Positions 22,655 to 31,299 of a stretch of 35,297 nt of DNA are shown piece after piece. The position numbers were made by a program, and so were the translations under genes. This DNA comes from Nocardiopsis listeri NBRC 13360 (GTDB lineage Bacteria; Actinomycetota; Actinomycetes; Streptosporangiales; Streptosporangiaceae), in NCBI RefSeq assembly GCF_001570765.1, contig NZ_BCSH01000080.1:1-35297 (forward strand), read 5' to 3'. The notes below the pieces were generated by a model. The model ran no database searches, was not told the DNA's origin, and saw only the letters and a list, made by a program, of their open reading frames with translations. Positions within the stretch are counted from its first letter, which is position 1. Each line of letters begins with the position of its first letter.

Positions 22655-23242
22655 CACTCCACCCCCAAACAGTCCCTGAGTCGAATGAGTCCGTCGCGCA
22701 TCCTGGTTCTTGACGGTGCCCAGGGGCGTCGACAACAGGCGTGCCACATCACGGTAGGTATAGCCGCCGTAGAAGGCCAGACGCACCGACTGTTCCTGGA
22801 GTTCCGTGAGGTTCTCCAGACAACGTCGGACGCGTTCGCGTTCGAGCCGGTTCGTGGCCTCCTCGGCCACCTGGTCGTAGGGGCGTTCGGTGTCGGCCGC
22901 CGCCACCCGGGACTCCCGTTCGGCGGCGGCCTGCTCCGAACGCACCCGGTCCACCGCCCTGCGGTGGGCCAGGGTCATCACCCACGCCTGGGGGCTTCCC
23001 CGGCGCGGGTCGTGACGACAGGCACTGCGCCACACCTCCACCAGCACCTCCTGGGCGACCTCCTCCGACTGGGTGGGGTCCCGTAGAACACGCTTGATCA
23101 GCCCGTACACGGTCGGGCCGATCAGGTCGTACACCCTGTCGAACGCCTGTTCCTCGCCGCGCGCCACACGGCGCAGAAGATCCTCCAAGCCGAGAGGGCC
23201 CTCCGGGGAGGACTCCTGCGGTGCCGCCGCTGCCCTGTCCAT
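22651..23242 (-). pseudogene. sigK: SigK-type ECF sigma factor with frameshift in region 4
   Basis: The frame encodes a normal ECF sigma to residue 177. Region 2 reads AFDRVYDLIGPTVYGLIKRVLRD and EEVAQEVLVEVWRSA, then AWVMTLAHRRAVDRVRSEQA. Region 4 reads LTELQEQSVRLAFYGGYTYRDVARLLSTPLGTVK. One extra A at 22707-22708 then shifts the frame. Without it the sequence reads TRMRDGLIRLRDCLGVEW and stops at 22651, the expected SigK ending. As it stands, the ribosome misses that stop and continues in frame through the anti-sigma gene to 22112, a 376-residue fusion. The ATG has GGAAGG 6 nt upstream. Confidence 0.82.
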
Positions 23243-23296
23243 CTACGGCCTTCCGGTGGGGAGTCGTGGTCTGGTGGTTCCGGTGCGATGGGTGGT

Positions 23297-23333
23297 CCCG
23301 GGCGGCCCGTCCTCGAAGTTCGAGCCGCCCGGG
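23297..23333. terminator. Hairpin between FAS1 chimera and sigK
   Basis: CCCGGGCGGC pairs perfectly with GCCGCCCGGG, and CTCG/CGAG extends the inner stem around AAGTT. It lies 20 nt past the stop of the FAS1 chimera on the minus strand, so sigK may need its own promoter or read-through. Confidence 0.65.
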
Positions 23334-23352
23334 TGCCCGGTTCAGCCTCCCA

Positions 23353-24543
23353 TCAGGAAGGCATCAGCACGGTGTCGACGATGTAGACGGTGGCGTTCGC
23401 GGTCTGTACGTTGCCGCACACCACCTGGGACTCGTCGTTCACGGTGAACTCCTCGCCGGAGCCGCTGGTGGTGACGTCCTCGCCCTGTAGGGAGGTGAAC
23501 GTGCCCTCCGCCAGGTCCTCGGGGGAGTGTCGGCCCTCGACGACGTGGTAGGTCAGCACCTCGGTGAGCTGCTCCTGATCGGCCATCAGCGCGTCCAGGT
23601 CCTCCTGCGGGATCGCCTCGAACGCGTCGTTGGCGGGAGCGAAGACGGTGATGTCCTCGGCGGAGTTCAGGGTGTCGACCAGGTCCGCCTCCTCCACGGC
23701 GCTGACCAGTGTGGACAGGAGCGGGTTGTTGGAGGCCGCGGTGGCGACCGGGTCCTGGGCCATGCCCTCGAAGCTGCCGTCACCGTCTTCGGGCACGTCG
23801 GCGCAGCCGGGGCCGAAGTTCTCGCCCGCGGTCTCCATGCCCTCGTCGGTGCTCTCCATGGTCTCCTCGGCGTCACCCATCTCCGGGGACTCCTCGGACG
23901 CGCCGTCCATGTCGCCACAGGCCGAAAGTCCGAAGGCGAGCACGGCGGCGGCAGCGGTGGCGGTGAGTACGAAACCGCGCCTCCCCGGTCCTCGGTCCGG
24001 CCCCGGCGCGGGTGGTGCGCCACCATCCGCTTCCGCCGGTGCCCGAGGCTCCCCTTTCCCTCCCCCGGTTTCGAGGGCCGGGCGAGCACTCCTGAGAAGG
24101 AGCCACAGCGTCACGGCGCCCGCCGCCCCGCCGACGACCACGGCCGAGGCCGCCCCCGGGTCATCGGCGCGACGGAGGGCCACGGCGGCGAGCCCCGCCA
24201 CCGTGAACAGGAGCAGACCCGCGTATCCGACGGCCGGGCGGCGCAGTGACACGACACCGAGCAGCGCGCCGGCCAGGACGAGGACGACCAGAACCCCGGT
24301 GATCAGTACGGCCTTGTCGGCCATGCCGAAGAGCGAGATCGCCCACTCCATGAGGAACGGGGGACTGTTGTCGACGAGCGTGTCGCCGACCGTGACCACC
24401 GGCGAGGTGGCACGCGTCAGCCCGGCGATGAGTTCACCGAATCCGAGGGCCGCCCCGACGACGAGCAGGCCCAGGCCCACCCCGACGACCCCTCGTCGGT
24501 TGTCGCGTGGTGGGCGTTGTGGCCCTCGTGTCCCGGTGCTCAT
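23353..24543 (-). CDS. Chimera: molybdopterin-oxidoreductase membrane domain plus FAS1 lipoprotein
   Basis: Product of 396 residues in two unlike parts. Residues about 19-151 hold four membrane helices with ELIAGLTRATSPVVTVGD, DNSPPFLMEWAISLFGMADKAVLI, the N-terminal module of actinobacterial sulfite-oxidase-like molybdopterin oxidoreductases as I recall them. The catalytic domain that should follow is absent. Instead, after a Pro/Gly linker, RRGFVLTATAAAAVLAFGLSAC (188-209) looks like a complete lipoprotein signal with lipobox. A FAS1 domain (about 245-396; NNPLLSTLVSAVEEADLVDTL, ITVFAPANDAFEAI, LTYHVVEG, ATVYIVDTVLMPS) ends the protein. FAS1 proteins are secreted adhesion or surface proteins; MPT70/MPT83 of M. 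tuberculosis are SigK-controlled. The ATG at 24543 lacks a Shine-Dalgarno and may be leaderless. Confidence 0.75.
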   Translation of the reverse strand: MSTGTRGPQRPPRDNRRGVVGVGLGLLVVGAALGFGELIAGLTRATSPVVTVGDTLVDNSPPFLMEWAISLFGMADKAVLITGVLVVLVLAGALLGVVSLRRPAVGYAGLLLFTVAGLAAVALRRADDPGAASAVVVGGAAGAVTLWLLLRSARPALETGGGKGEPRAPAEADGGAPPAPGPDRGPGRRGFVLTATAAAAVLAFGLSACGDMDGASEESPEMGDAEETMESTDEGMETAGENFGPGCADVPEDGDGSFEGMAQDPVATAASNNPLLSTLVSAVEEADLVDTLNSAEDITVFAPANDAFEAIPQEDLDALMADQEQLTEVLTYHVVEGRHSPEDLAEGTFTSLQGEDVTTSGSGEEFTVNDESQVVCGNVQTANATVYIVDTVLMPS

Positions 24544-24550
24544 GTCGGGT

Positions 24551-24577
24551 ATTCGGCGCCGAGGCGGGGGCGGATGG
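24551..24577 (-). promoter_or_regulatory. SigK-like promoter before the FAS1 chimera
   Basis: On the minus strand CCATCC (24577-24572) is followed after 15 nt by CCGAAT (24556-24551), which ends 7 nt before the ATG. I recall the mycobacterial SigK consensus as CCATCC, 16-18 nt, CCGAAT. Both hexamers match exactly, the spacer is slightly short, and the position predicts a leaderless message, in line with the missing ribosome site. Confidence 0.6.
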
Positions 24578-24672
24578 GTCGGTCGACGACTTTTCCGGGA
24601 CTTTCTCCGAGGAGTCGGGATCCACCGAGCGAACACCGTCGACGTGGGCTCCGCGGTCCATGTGGGGATGCG

Positions 24673-25266
24673 TCAGGACGGGATGAGGAGCATGCCCACC
24701 ACGTGGACGGTGGCGTTGTCGGTCCGTACGTCGGCGCAGACCACCGGGGCGTAGCCGTCGATCGTGTACTCGCCCTCGTTCGCGGTGGCGCGGATCCGGT
24801 CGCCGTTGAGGGTGTCGAAGGAGCCACCGTCCAGGTCGGCGCTGCCGAACTCGCCGAGGACGACGTGGTGGCCCAGCAGGTGCGCCGGTCCGTCGGGGGA
24901 GTCCAGCAGGCCCTGGATCTGGGGGGTGGGGTACATGTCGAAGGCGTCGTCGACGGGTGCGAACAGGGTCATGTCGTCGGCCGTGTCCAGGTCCGGCCCC
25001 AGACCGGACCGCTCCAGTACCTCGGCCAGGCGGCCCAGCAAGGGGTTGTCCGCGATGGCGGTGGAGAGGGTGCGGTCGGCCATCGCAGAGAGACTCCCGG
25101 GTCCCGTGTCGGGGAAGTCCGCGCAGCCGGGGCCGAAGGCTCTGACCGGTTCGACATCGGCCTCGACACCGGGGCCGTGTTCTTCGCTCTGGCCGTTCCC
25201 ACCGGAACAGGCGGCGAGGGAGAGGAGGAGTGCGGCGCACCCGGCCGTGAGGGTGGTTCGGTGCAT
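24673..25266 (-). CDS. FAS1-domain lipoprotein (MPT70/MPT83-like)
   Basis: Product of 197 residues. A signal with lipobox SLAAC (Cys20) is followed by an acidic linker, then FGPGCADFP shared with the neighbouring FAS1 gene. The FAS1 domain (about 65-197) shows DNPLLGRLAEVLERSGLGPDL, MTLFAPVDDAFDMY, LLGHHVVLGEF and ATVHVVGMLLIPS. The same FGPGCAD(V/F)P block and VVC-ADVRTDNATV ending occur in the chimera, so the two FAS1 parts are paralogues. It should be anchored at the outer face of the membrane. No SigK-like motif is seen before its ATG. The 269-bp region to the divergent OmpA-type gene shows no clear element. Confidence 0.85.
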   Translation of the reverse strand: MHRTTLTAGCAALLLSLAACSGGNGQSEEHGPGVEADVEPVRAFGPGCADFPDTGPGSLSAMADRTLSTAIADNPLLGRLAEVLERSGLGPDLDTADDMTLFAPVDDAFDMYPTPQIQGLLDSPDGPAHLLGHHVVLGEFGSADLDGGSFDTLNGDRIRATANEGEYTIDGYAPVVCADVRTDNATVHVVGMLLIPS

Positions 25267-25535
25267 CGTCCGTCCCGATATGACGACTCGACATTACGAA
25301 CTCATCACGCTACGTCCGAATCGCTTGTGTGGAGAGTCGCGACGCGCATACGCGCGAACGCGGAACGGAGTACCGGCCAACGCCCCGGAACGCCTCGACG
25401 CGGAATCCGCCTATACGGGTCATGGCTGGCCAGGGCGGGTGCCGTGACTCTTCATGGGGCACCGTGGTCGGTTCGACCCCGTGAGTGCAGGAAGATGTTG
25501 CCGGTACGTCCTCTCAACGATCGGAGTTCCCCCAC

Positions 25536-27128
25536 ATGGCGCGGAAGAAGCACCTAACCGTGGTCGCGCTCATGGTCTCGGGCAGCCTCCTCCTCAGTGG
25601 CTGCGCCCCCGTGTCCGACTGGTGGTCCGAAACCTTCGGAGACGCGTCCGGACCGCCCGAGGTCAGGGAGGAGTTCCCCTACGTACGCGAGGGACGCATC
25701 TTCCAGGACACCGGACAGGACGCCGAGATGCGCTTCGCCGTCACCGGACTGGAGCGCACCGACGACTACACGGTCATGCACTACGAGGTCACCTACCTGG
25801 ACGACTTCGCCGGGCCCAACCGGAACCTGAGCATGGCCCACACCCTGGTCGACCCCCTCACCGGACGCGTCTACCGACAGTTCCTCGATGACGAGGGCCT
25901 CAAGTACGGATCGGAGAGCCCCAACGAGGACGGGCTCTACCCGGTGCACGACGGGGTCACCAACGAGTACACCCGCTACTTCCCACGCATCCCCGACGAG
26001 GTGTCCCAGGTGACGTTCGTGGGCAGCGGACTGGGCGCCATGACCGGCATCCCCGTCCAGGACGTGGAGACCGAGCGGGAGGACCCGGAGAACCCCAACG
26101 GGCCCGACCACCTGACCCTGGACGATCCGCCCGCACGGGGCGAGAACCTCGTCTTCGCCAACCGTCGCCCCGACGAGGACGCCCTCGCCGACGAGGGTTG
26201 GGTACAGAGCTTCGTCGACTCCGAGATCGCCTCCACCACCCGGGACGGCGACCGCGAGATCATCTCGCTGCACTCGGACGTGATGTTCGAGTTCGACCGC
26301 TCGGACCTGACCGACGACGCCGAGGACGTGGTCCGCCGCGCCGCCACCACCCTGGCCCAGAACGTCGACCCCGACGAGCCCAGCATCACCGTGGTCGGCC
26401 ACACCGACGGCATCGGTGACGACGCCTACAACGACAACCTGTCGGTGGAGCGCGCCGAGAGCGTGCGGGACCTGCTCGCCGAGGAACTCGGGACCGACTA
26501 CCAACTGGAGGTCGATGGTCGCGGCAAACGCGAGCCCATCGCCCGCGAGGGTGGTTCCGACGACGAGGAGGCGCGGGCCCGCAACCGGCGAGTGGAGTTC
26601 TCCTACGTCTTCAACCCGACGGTGGAGGCCACCGAGGACGAGGAGTACGACGACGACGGCCTCGGCGTGGCCCAGCGCAACGTGACCTGGCCCGCCCCCT
26701 ACAGCGACGACCCGGGTTCCGTGGTCGCCGAGGGGGAGGAGAACGGGATCCGGCTGGAGATCTACCCGTTGCGTCGCGACGGCGCCTACGTCATCGGCAC
26801 CGTTGCGATGACCAACACCACCGACGAACCACTCGCCCCCGAGCTGGGCGGCAGTGAGACGGTGGCCGGTGGCCCCGAGCAGTTCAACAAGGGCACCCTG
26901 GGCGGGTTCCAGCTGTACGAGCCGGAGGGCGGACTGGTCCGCTACGTGGCGCAGATGGACTTCGGCGAGAACCGCTACAGCAGCTTCGCCGAGGAGGTGC
27001 ACACGATCCAGCCCGGCAACACCCACGAGCTGGTCGCGGTGTTCCCCGCCCCGCCGGTGGACATCGAGGAGCTCACGATGCGCGCCGGCCCCTTCGGTGA
27101 GTTCGAGGAGATCCCGGTGGAGTACTAG
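25536..27128 (+). CDS. OmpA-family lipoprotein
   Basis: Product of 530 residues. A signal peptide ends in lipobox LLLSGC (Cys23). An N-terminal domain of about 200 residues has no recognised family. The OmpA peptidoglycan-binding domain (about 250-365) shows SDVMFEFDRSDLTDDAE, ITVVGHTDGIGDDAYNDNLSVERAESVRDLL and RARNRRVEF. A C-terminal region of 150 residues (GIRLEIYPLRRDGAYVIGTVAMTNTTDEP) resembles a beta-sandwich. It probably links membrane lipid to peptidoglycan in the cell wall. GGAG lies 9 nt before the ATG. It is divergent from the FAS1 gene. Confidence 0.85.
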   Translation: MARKKHLTVVALMVSGSLLLSGCAPVSDWWSETFGDASGPPEVREEFPYVREGRIFQDTGQDAEMRFAVTGLERTDDYTVMHYEVTYLDDFAGPNRNLSMAHTLVDPLTGRVYRQFLDDEGLKYGSESPNEDGLYPVHDGVTNEYTRYFPRIPDEVSQVTFVGSGLGAMTGIPVQDVETEREDPENPNGPDHLTLDDPPARGENLVFANRRPDEDALADEGWVQSFVDSEIASTTRDGDREIISLHSDVMFEFDRSDLTDDAEDVVRRAATTLAQNVDPDEPSITVVGHTDGIGDDAYNDNLSVERAESVRDLLAEELGTDYQLEVDGRGKREPIAREGGSDDEEARARNRRVEFSYVFNPTVEATEDEEYDDDGLGVAQRNVTWPAPYSDDPGSVVAEGEENGIRLEIYPLRRDGAYVIGTVAMTNTTDEPLAPELGGSETVAGGPEQFNKGTLGGFQLYEPEGGLVRYVAQMDFGENRYSSFAEEVHTIQPGNTHELVAVFPAPPVDIEELTMRAGPFGEFEEIPVEY

Positions 27129-27142
27129 GGGTACGTGAACAG

Positions 27143-27175
27143 GGAGGGGGCCCGACATCGTGTCGGGCCCCCTCC
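27143..27175. terminator. Perfect 15-bp hairpin between OmpA-type and mug genes
   Basis: GGAGGGGGCCCGACA pairs with TGTCGGGCCCCCTCC around TCG. The flanking genes converge, so it can act in both directions. Confidence 0.88.
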
Positions 27176-27198
27176 GTCGTCGTTTCCCGGGCCGACTC

Positions 27199-27810
27199 TC
27201 AGGGTGAGTCGGTGTCCGCCGAACGGTCGGGCAGGCCCGCGGCGACCCGGAGCCGGACGAACTCCTCGGTCAACATCACGGGCGTGTAGTGGGCGTTGCG
27301 CCCGCTCGGGTTGGGCAGCAACCACAGTCGGGTTCGACCGATGGTCTCCTCCTGGGGGCCGACCTTTGGTCGCTTGACCCCGAAGGCCTCCCGGTAACCG
27401 GTGATGCCCAGGAACGTCAACCACGCGGGGGCCAGGTCGAGGATCTTGTCGCGCAGCTCTTCGAAGCCTTGGACGAACTCCTCGGGTGCGAGTTCGTCCG
27501 AACCGCGGGTGGTGCGCGCGACGAGGTTGGTGATCCCCAATCCCAGCCGGGGCAGCTCCCACTCCCGGTCGGGGGTGTAGTGGCCCGGGGTGAACCCGGA
27601 CCGGCCCAGTGATGGCCAGAAGCGGTTGCCGGGGGTGGCGAAGTGGTGTCCGCGCACCGCGCTGGTCAGCCCGGGGTTGAGCCCGCAGAACACCACCGAC
27701 AACCCTTCGACGAGTACGTCGGGCACCAGGAGGTCGCGGCCGGCGTCGAGCTCCTCTCGGCTCAGCCCACCGACCCCTCGTGTGGGCCCGCGCCCTGCTT
27801 CACCATCCAT
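27199..27810 (-). CDS. mug: G/U mismatch-specific uracil-DNA glycosylase
   Basis: Product of 203 residues. The Mug/TDG fold is seen in VVFCGLNPGLTSAVRGHHFATPGNRFWPSL, with Asn of GLNPG as the catalytic residue, and in WLLPNPSGRNAHY, the intercalation loop. It removes uracil or damaged pyrimidines from mismatches in DNA base-excision repair. The ATG at 27810 lies 4 nt after the stop of the upstream lipoprotein gene, so it is probably translated from the same message. Confidence 0.88.
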   Translation of the reverse strand: MDGEAGRGPTRGVGGLSREELDAGRDLLVPDVLVEGLSVVFCGLNPGLTSAVRGHHFATPGNRFWPSLGRSGFTPGHYTPDREWELPRLGLGITNLVARTTRGSDELAPEEFVQGFEELRDKILDLAPAWLTFLGITGYREAFGVKRPKVGPQEETIGRTRLWLLPNPSGRNAHYTPVMLTEEFVRLRVAAGLPDRSADTDSP

Positions 27811-27814
27811 GACA

Positions 27815-28504
27815 CTAGTTTCGGATCTGACCGGCGGCCTGCAACACGACACGCTCCAGGTCGCCCCGCTCGACGTCTTCGTTGAAGACGATGGCGGTGA
27901 CGTGGAAGTCGCCGGGCAGTCGCAGGTACAGGTGGCGGCTGGAGCCGTCCACGGTGCCCACGTACTCCAGGTCGCCGTCGAGGTCGTCGGACTCCTCCGT
28001 GTGGTAGGTGTCCACGTCCACGTCGACGTCCACCTCCCAGTTCATCTCGGCCTCCGAACCGGGAACCTCGATGACGTCCGGGTTGGCGCTCGGGTCGGCG
28101 CCGGAGGTGAACAGGAGGGTGAAGGACGGAGTGCCCGGCTCGGCGTTCCCGTCGCTGTAGGTGCAGGAGAGCTGTTCGGCGTCGTCGACCCCGTCGATCT
28201 CTCCGCTCTCCTCGGTGAGGACGGTGCCGGGGGCGAGGTCGCCGACGATCTGGGCGGCACCCGCCGTCTCACACGACTCGGGAAGCCCGTAGGAGGAGTC
28301 CTCCTGTTCCTCGGCCTCCTCCTCGCCGGGGCTGGGACTCGCGCTCGCCTCCTCGTCCGGTGACTCCGAGCCGTCGCCGCTGGACAGGTTCATATCCAGG
28401 TCGAGGTCGACCACGTCGCAGCCGACGAGGACGAAACCGCCGATGACGACCGCGGCGACGGCCGTGCCCAGGCATGACAGGGGAGTGGACGGAATCAGGC
28501 GCAT
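27815..28504 (-). CDS. Small exported lipoprotein of unknown function
   Basis: Product of 229 residues. A signal with lipobox FVLVGC is followed by an acidic Ser/Glu/Pro linker (about 35-70) and a folded domain of 150 residues with two Cys (LPESCETAG, LSCTYSDG). The domain ends in an alpha/beta section (GSSRHLYLRLPGDFHVTAIVFNED, VVLQAAGQIRN). This is the layout of DUF3558-type actinobacterial lipoproteins, though I cannot be sure of the family. The run VDVDVDVDTY is notable. It is closely followed by mug. Confidence 0.7.
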   Translation of the reverse strand: MRLIPSTPLSCLGTAVAAVVIGGFVLVGCDVVDLDLDMNLSSGDGSESPDEEASASPSPGEEEAEEQEDSSYGLPESCETAGAAQIVGDLAPGTVLTEESGEIDGVDDAEQLSCTYSDGNAEPGTPSFTLLFTSGADPSANPDVIEVPGSEAEMNWEVDVDVDVDTYHTEESDDLDGDLEYVGTVDGSSRHLYLRLPGDFHVTAIVFNEDVERGDLERVVLQAAGQIRN

Positions 28505-28606
28505 GGGTGGCTTTCGGTTCGGGGTGCGCCGGCACGTGGGAGGGGCGCCGGCGGGGGACACACAGGGAAACTTAGCAACTCCGGGAACCACGGGGGCACG
28601 GACGGC

Positions 28607-28642
28607 GGGGCCGGGCCGGGGACATCCCCTCGGCCCGGCCCC
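28607..28642 (-). terminator. GC hairpin after dihydrolipoyl dehydrogenase gene
   Basis: GGGGCCGGGCC pairs with GGCCCGGCCCC, with an inner GGGG-ACAT-CCCC and a two-base bulge. It lies 54 nt downstream of the lpd stop on the minus strand. Confidence 0.75.
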
Positions 28643-28696
28643 GTTTCCGAGTCACCTCGTGGCCGAACCCGACGTGGTCGGCCGTGACGCGGTGGT

Positions 28697-30103
28697 TCAG
28701 AAGTTGATCATGTGCCCGGCCAGGCCGTGCACGGCCTCCTTGACCGCTTCGCTCAGGGTCGGGTGGGCGTGGATGTTGCGAGCCACCTCGTGCACCGTCA
28801 GATCCCACTGCTGGGCCAGGGTCAGCTCCGGCAGCAGCTCGGTGACGTCCGGTCCCACCATGTGGGCGCCCAGGAACTCGCCGTACTTCCCGTCCGAGAC
28901 GATCTTGACGAAGCCGCGGATGTCGCCGAGCCCGTGGGCCTTGCCGTTGGCCATGAACGGGAACTTGGCGACCTGGACGTCGTAGCCGGCCTCCCTCGCC
29001 TGGGCCTCGCTGTAGCCGAAGCTGGCGATCTGGGGCTGGCAGTAGGTGGCGCGCGGGATGAAGCGGTAGTCGATCTCCTGCGTCTCGGCGCCCGCGATGG
29101 TCTCCGAGGCGACGATGCCCATGGCCTCGGCGGTGTGCGCCAGCATGAGCTTGGCGGTGACGTCGCCGATCGCGTAGATGTGCGGCACGTTGGTGCGACC
29201 TCGGGAGTCGATACCGATCGCGCCCTGGTCGGTGAGTTCCACCCCGGCCTTGTCCAGACCGTAGCCCTCGACGTTGGGGGAGAAACCGATCGCCTGGAGC
29301 AGCTTGTCGGCCTCCAGGGTCCGCTGCTCTCCGTCCTTGTCGGTGACCGTGACCCGCACACCCGAACCGGAGTCCTCGACGTTCTCCACCCTGGTGGAGG
29401 TCAGGACCTTCACGCCGAGCTTCTTGTAGGCGCGGGAGATCTCCTTGGAGACCTCCTCGTCCTCCGCCGGCACCATGCGGTCGAGGAACTCCACGATGGT
29501 GACGTCGACCCCGTAGTTGGCCATCACGAAGGCGAACTCGACACCGATGGCGCCGGCGCCCGCGATGATGATGCTCCCGGGCAGTTCCTCGGCGAGGATC
29601 TGCTCCTCATAGGTCACGACGCGCTCGGAGAGCGAAGTGCCCGGGATGAGCTTGGTGGAGGAGCCGGCGGCGATGATCGAGTTGTCGAAGGTGATCGACT
29701 CGGTCTCCCCGTCCGCGTTCCGCACCTCGATGGTGTGGTCGTCCACGAAGGTGCCGCGCCCGTTGAGCTCGGTGATCTTGTTCTTCTTCATGAGGAAGTG
29801 GACACCCTTGACCCGGCCGTCCGCGACCTCACGGCTTCGGCTGAACGCCTTGCCGTAGTCGAACTCGACCTTGCCCTCCACCTTGATGCCGAAGGTGTCG
29901 GCGTCGTTGTGGAACAGATGCGCGAGCTCCGCGTTGCGAAGGAGTGCCTTGGAAGGGATGCAGCCCACGTTGAGGCAGACCCCGCCCCAGTACTTCTCCT
30001 CGACGATCGCGGTCGTGAGACCCAGTTGGGCGGCGCGGATCGCCGCGACGTAACCGCCGGGCCCGGCGCCGAGGACCACCAGATCGAAGTGTCGCTGTCC
30101 CAT
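28697..30103 (-). CDS. lpdA: Dihydrolipoyl dehydrogenase (E3)
   Basis: Product of 468 residues. The FAD site [10 protein letters not shown] (12-21), the redox disulfide [13 protein letters not shown] (Cys43, Cys48), the NAD site [20 protein letters not shown] and the C-terminal HAHPTLSE with the His-Glu dyad are all present. It reoxidises lipoamide in the pyruvate and 2-oxoglutarate dehydrogenase complexes. AAGGAG lies 8 nt before the ATG. No E1/E2 gene is nearby, which is common for the shared E3 of actinomycetes. A mycothione reductase is excluded by the strong LpdC-like pattern. Confidence 0.93.
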   Translation of the reverse strand: MGQRHFDLVVLGAGPGGYVAAIRAAQLGLTTAIVEEKYWGGVCLNVGCIPSKALLRNAELAHLFHNDADTFGIKVEGKVEFDYGKAFSRSREVADGRVKGVHFLMKKNKITELNGRGTFVDDHTIEVRNADGETESITFDNSIIAAGSSTKLIPGTSLSERVVTYEEQILAEELPGSIIIAGAGAIGVEFAFVMANYGVDVTIVEFLDRMVPAEDEEVSKEISRAYKKLGVKVLTSTRVENVEDSGSGVRVTVTDKDGEQRTLEADKLLQAIGFSPNVEGYGLDKAGVELTDQGAIGIDSRGRTNVPHIYAIGDVTAKLMLAHTAEAMGIVASETIAGAETQEIDYRFIPRATYCQPQIASFGYSEAQAREAGYDVQVAKFPFMANGKAHGLGDIRGFVKIVSDGKYGEFLGAHMVGPDVTELLPELTLAQQWDLTVHEVARNIHAHPTLSEAVKEAVHGLAGHMINF

Positions 30104-30229
30104 GACGGGATCTCCTTGAGTGTGTTTGTGACGCACCCAGCGCAGCCGGCTTGCCCGGGGTGTCGGATTGCCGGACTCCAGCCTAGCCGCGCACGGGCCA
30201 CCCGTGTGCGACCGATCGTTCCGATGACG

Positions 30230-31204
30230 TCACTTGGCGTGGTCGTCGCTGGTGGGGCTGGGTGTGGTGGGGGTGGAGTCTCCCGCTCCGGAGGCGGCTC
30301 CGGAGTCGCTGGACGTACTTCCGGAGCCCTCGGACTCGATCCGGGCGGTCTCGGCGTCGTATTCGGCGGCGGCCAGCTCCAAGGCCTCCTTCTTGCGCGC
30401 CTTCTGGTCGCGACCGGCGGTGAAGGTCGGGTACAACGCCATGCCGAAGATGAGCGCGAGCATGATCCACAGGGCGTACTTGTCGACCATCAGGACGAGG
30501 TCCACCCCGGTCTGGCCGGAGGCGTATCCGACGTAGGCGACGAACGCGGTGATCATGAGGGCGCCCAAGGCGTCCAGGAGGAGGTAGGTGCGCAGCCGCA
30601 TCCCGTTGGCGCCGGCCATCACGTGGGGGATGCCCGCGGGGACGCCCGGCAGGTAGCTCAGCGGGATGAGGACGCGCATCACCCACGGGTTCATGGTCTC
30701 CAGGCGGTCGGCGAAGCGGCGCCCTCGCTCACCCTGGACGAGGAAGTTGACGATGCCCCGGCCCCAACGGTGGCCCAACCACCAGAACACCCAGTCGATC
30801 TTGATCTTGCCGATCACACCGGCCAGGACCACCAGCCACAGGGAACCCTCCCCGACGCTCACGAAGGCGGAGGCGGCACCGACCGCGGCGTGGCTTCCGG
30901 TGACCAGGGCCAGGGCCAGAGGGTGATCGGCGATGAACAGCGGACGCAGCGGGAGGGTGAGCAGCATCAGCGCCGGAAGGATGAGGGCGGCGGCGAGCAG
31001 CGCCTTGTCCTGGCGCTGCATCTCGCCCTTCCACGGCTTCATGGAGCGGAGGATCTCCTTGCCGAGCTCCGCCTCCCGTACGCCCCAGGCCTCCTCCGCG
31101 GCCTTCAGGGCCTCATCACGGGTGGGTCGGCGGGTGCTGTTCGGATCGCCGTCGGCACCAGGGTTCGAGTCGGCGTCGTGCCGGGGAACGGGCGTCGTCA
31201 TCAT
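30230..31204 (-). CDS. DedA/VTT-domain membrane protein
   Basis: Product of 324 residues. A charged cytoplasmic N-terminus of about 70 residues precedes four to five helices. The VTT (DedA) core is seen in GEGSLWLVVLAGVIGKIKIDWVFWWLGHRWG, RRFADRLETMNPWVMRVLIPLSYLPGVPAG and GMRLRTYLLLDALGALMITAF. DedA proteins move lipids such as undecaprenyl phosphate across the membrane. The C-terminal tail is rich in Ser, Gly and acidic residues and probably disordered. Two ATGs in a row start the gene; GGGGAC precedes them. A palindrome lies 82 bp upstream. Confidence 0.8.
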   Translation of the reverse strand: MMTTPVPRHDADSNPGADGDPNSTRRPTRDEALKAAEEAWGVREAELGKEILRSMKPWKGEMQRQDKALLAAALILPALMLLTLPLRPLFIADHPLALALVTGSHAAVGAASAFVSVGEGSLWLVVLAGVIGKIKIDWVFWWLGHRWGRGIVNFLVQGERGRRFADRLETMNPWVMRVLIPLSYLPGVPAGIPHVMAGANGMRLRTYLLLDALGALMITAFVAYVGYASGQTGVDLVLMVDKYALWIMLALIFGMALYPTFTAGRDQKARKKEALELAAAEYDAETARIESEGSGSTSSDSGAASGAGDSTPTTPSPTSDDHAK

Positions 31205-31285
31205 GTCCCCAGGTTCCCGCGAGGTCCCACTCGCGCAGTAGTCGTAGGAGTCACCGGAGTGGTGTGAGTCGCGCGTGGATGCGAG

Positions 31286-31299
31286 ATGACACGTGTCAT
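31286..31299. promoter_or_regulatory. 14-bp palindrome upstream of the DedA-family gene
   Basis: ATGACACGTGTCAT is an exact palindrome between the end of the 569-residue protein gene and the DedA-family gene. It is a plausible binding site for a dimeric regulator; no regulator gene is adjacent. Confidence 0.5.

Noticed and set aside
22112..23242. A designed sigma/anti-sigma fusion or programmed frameshift
   Set aside because: Kept only as a possibility: AAGAACC is not a slippery run, the ancestral GTGA junction is still intact, and the adjoining amber codon points to decay.
28712..31267. An 851-codon open frame antisense to lpdA and the DedA gene
   Set aside because: It mirrors two clear genes on the other strand and has no motif of its own; long antisense frames are expected at this GC.
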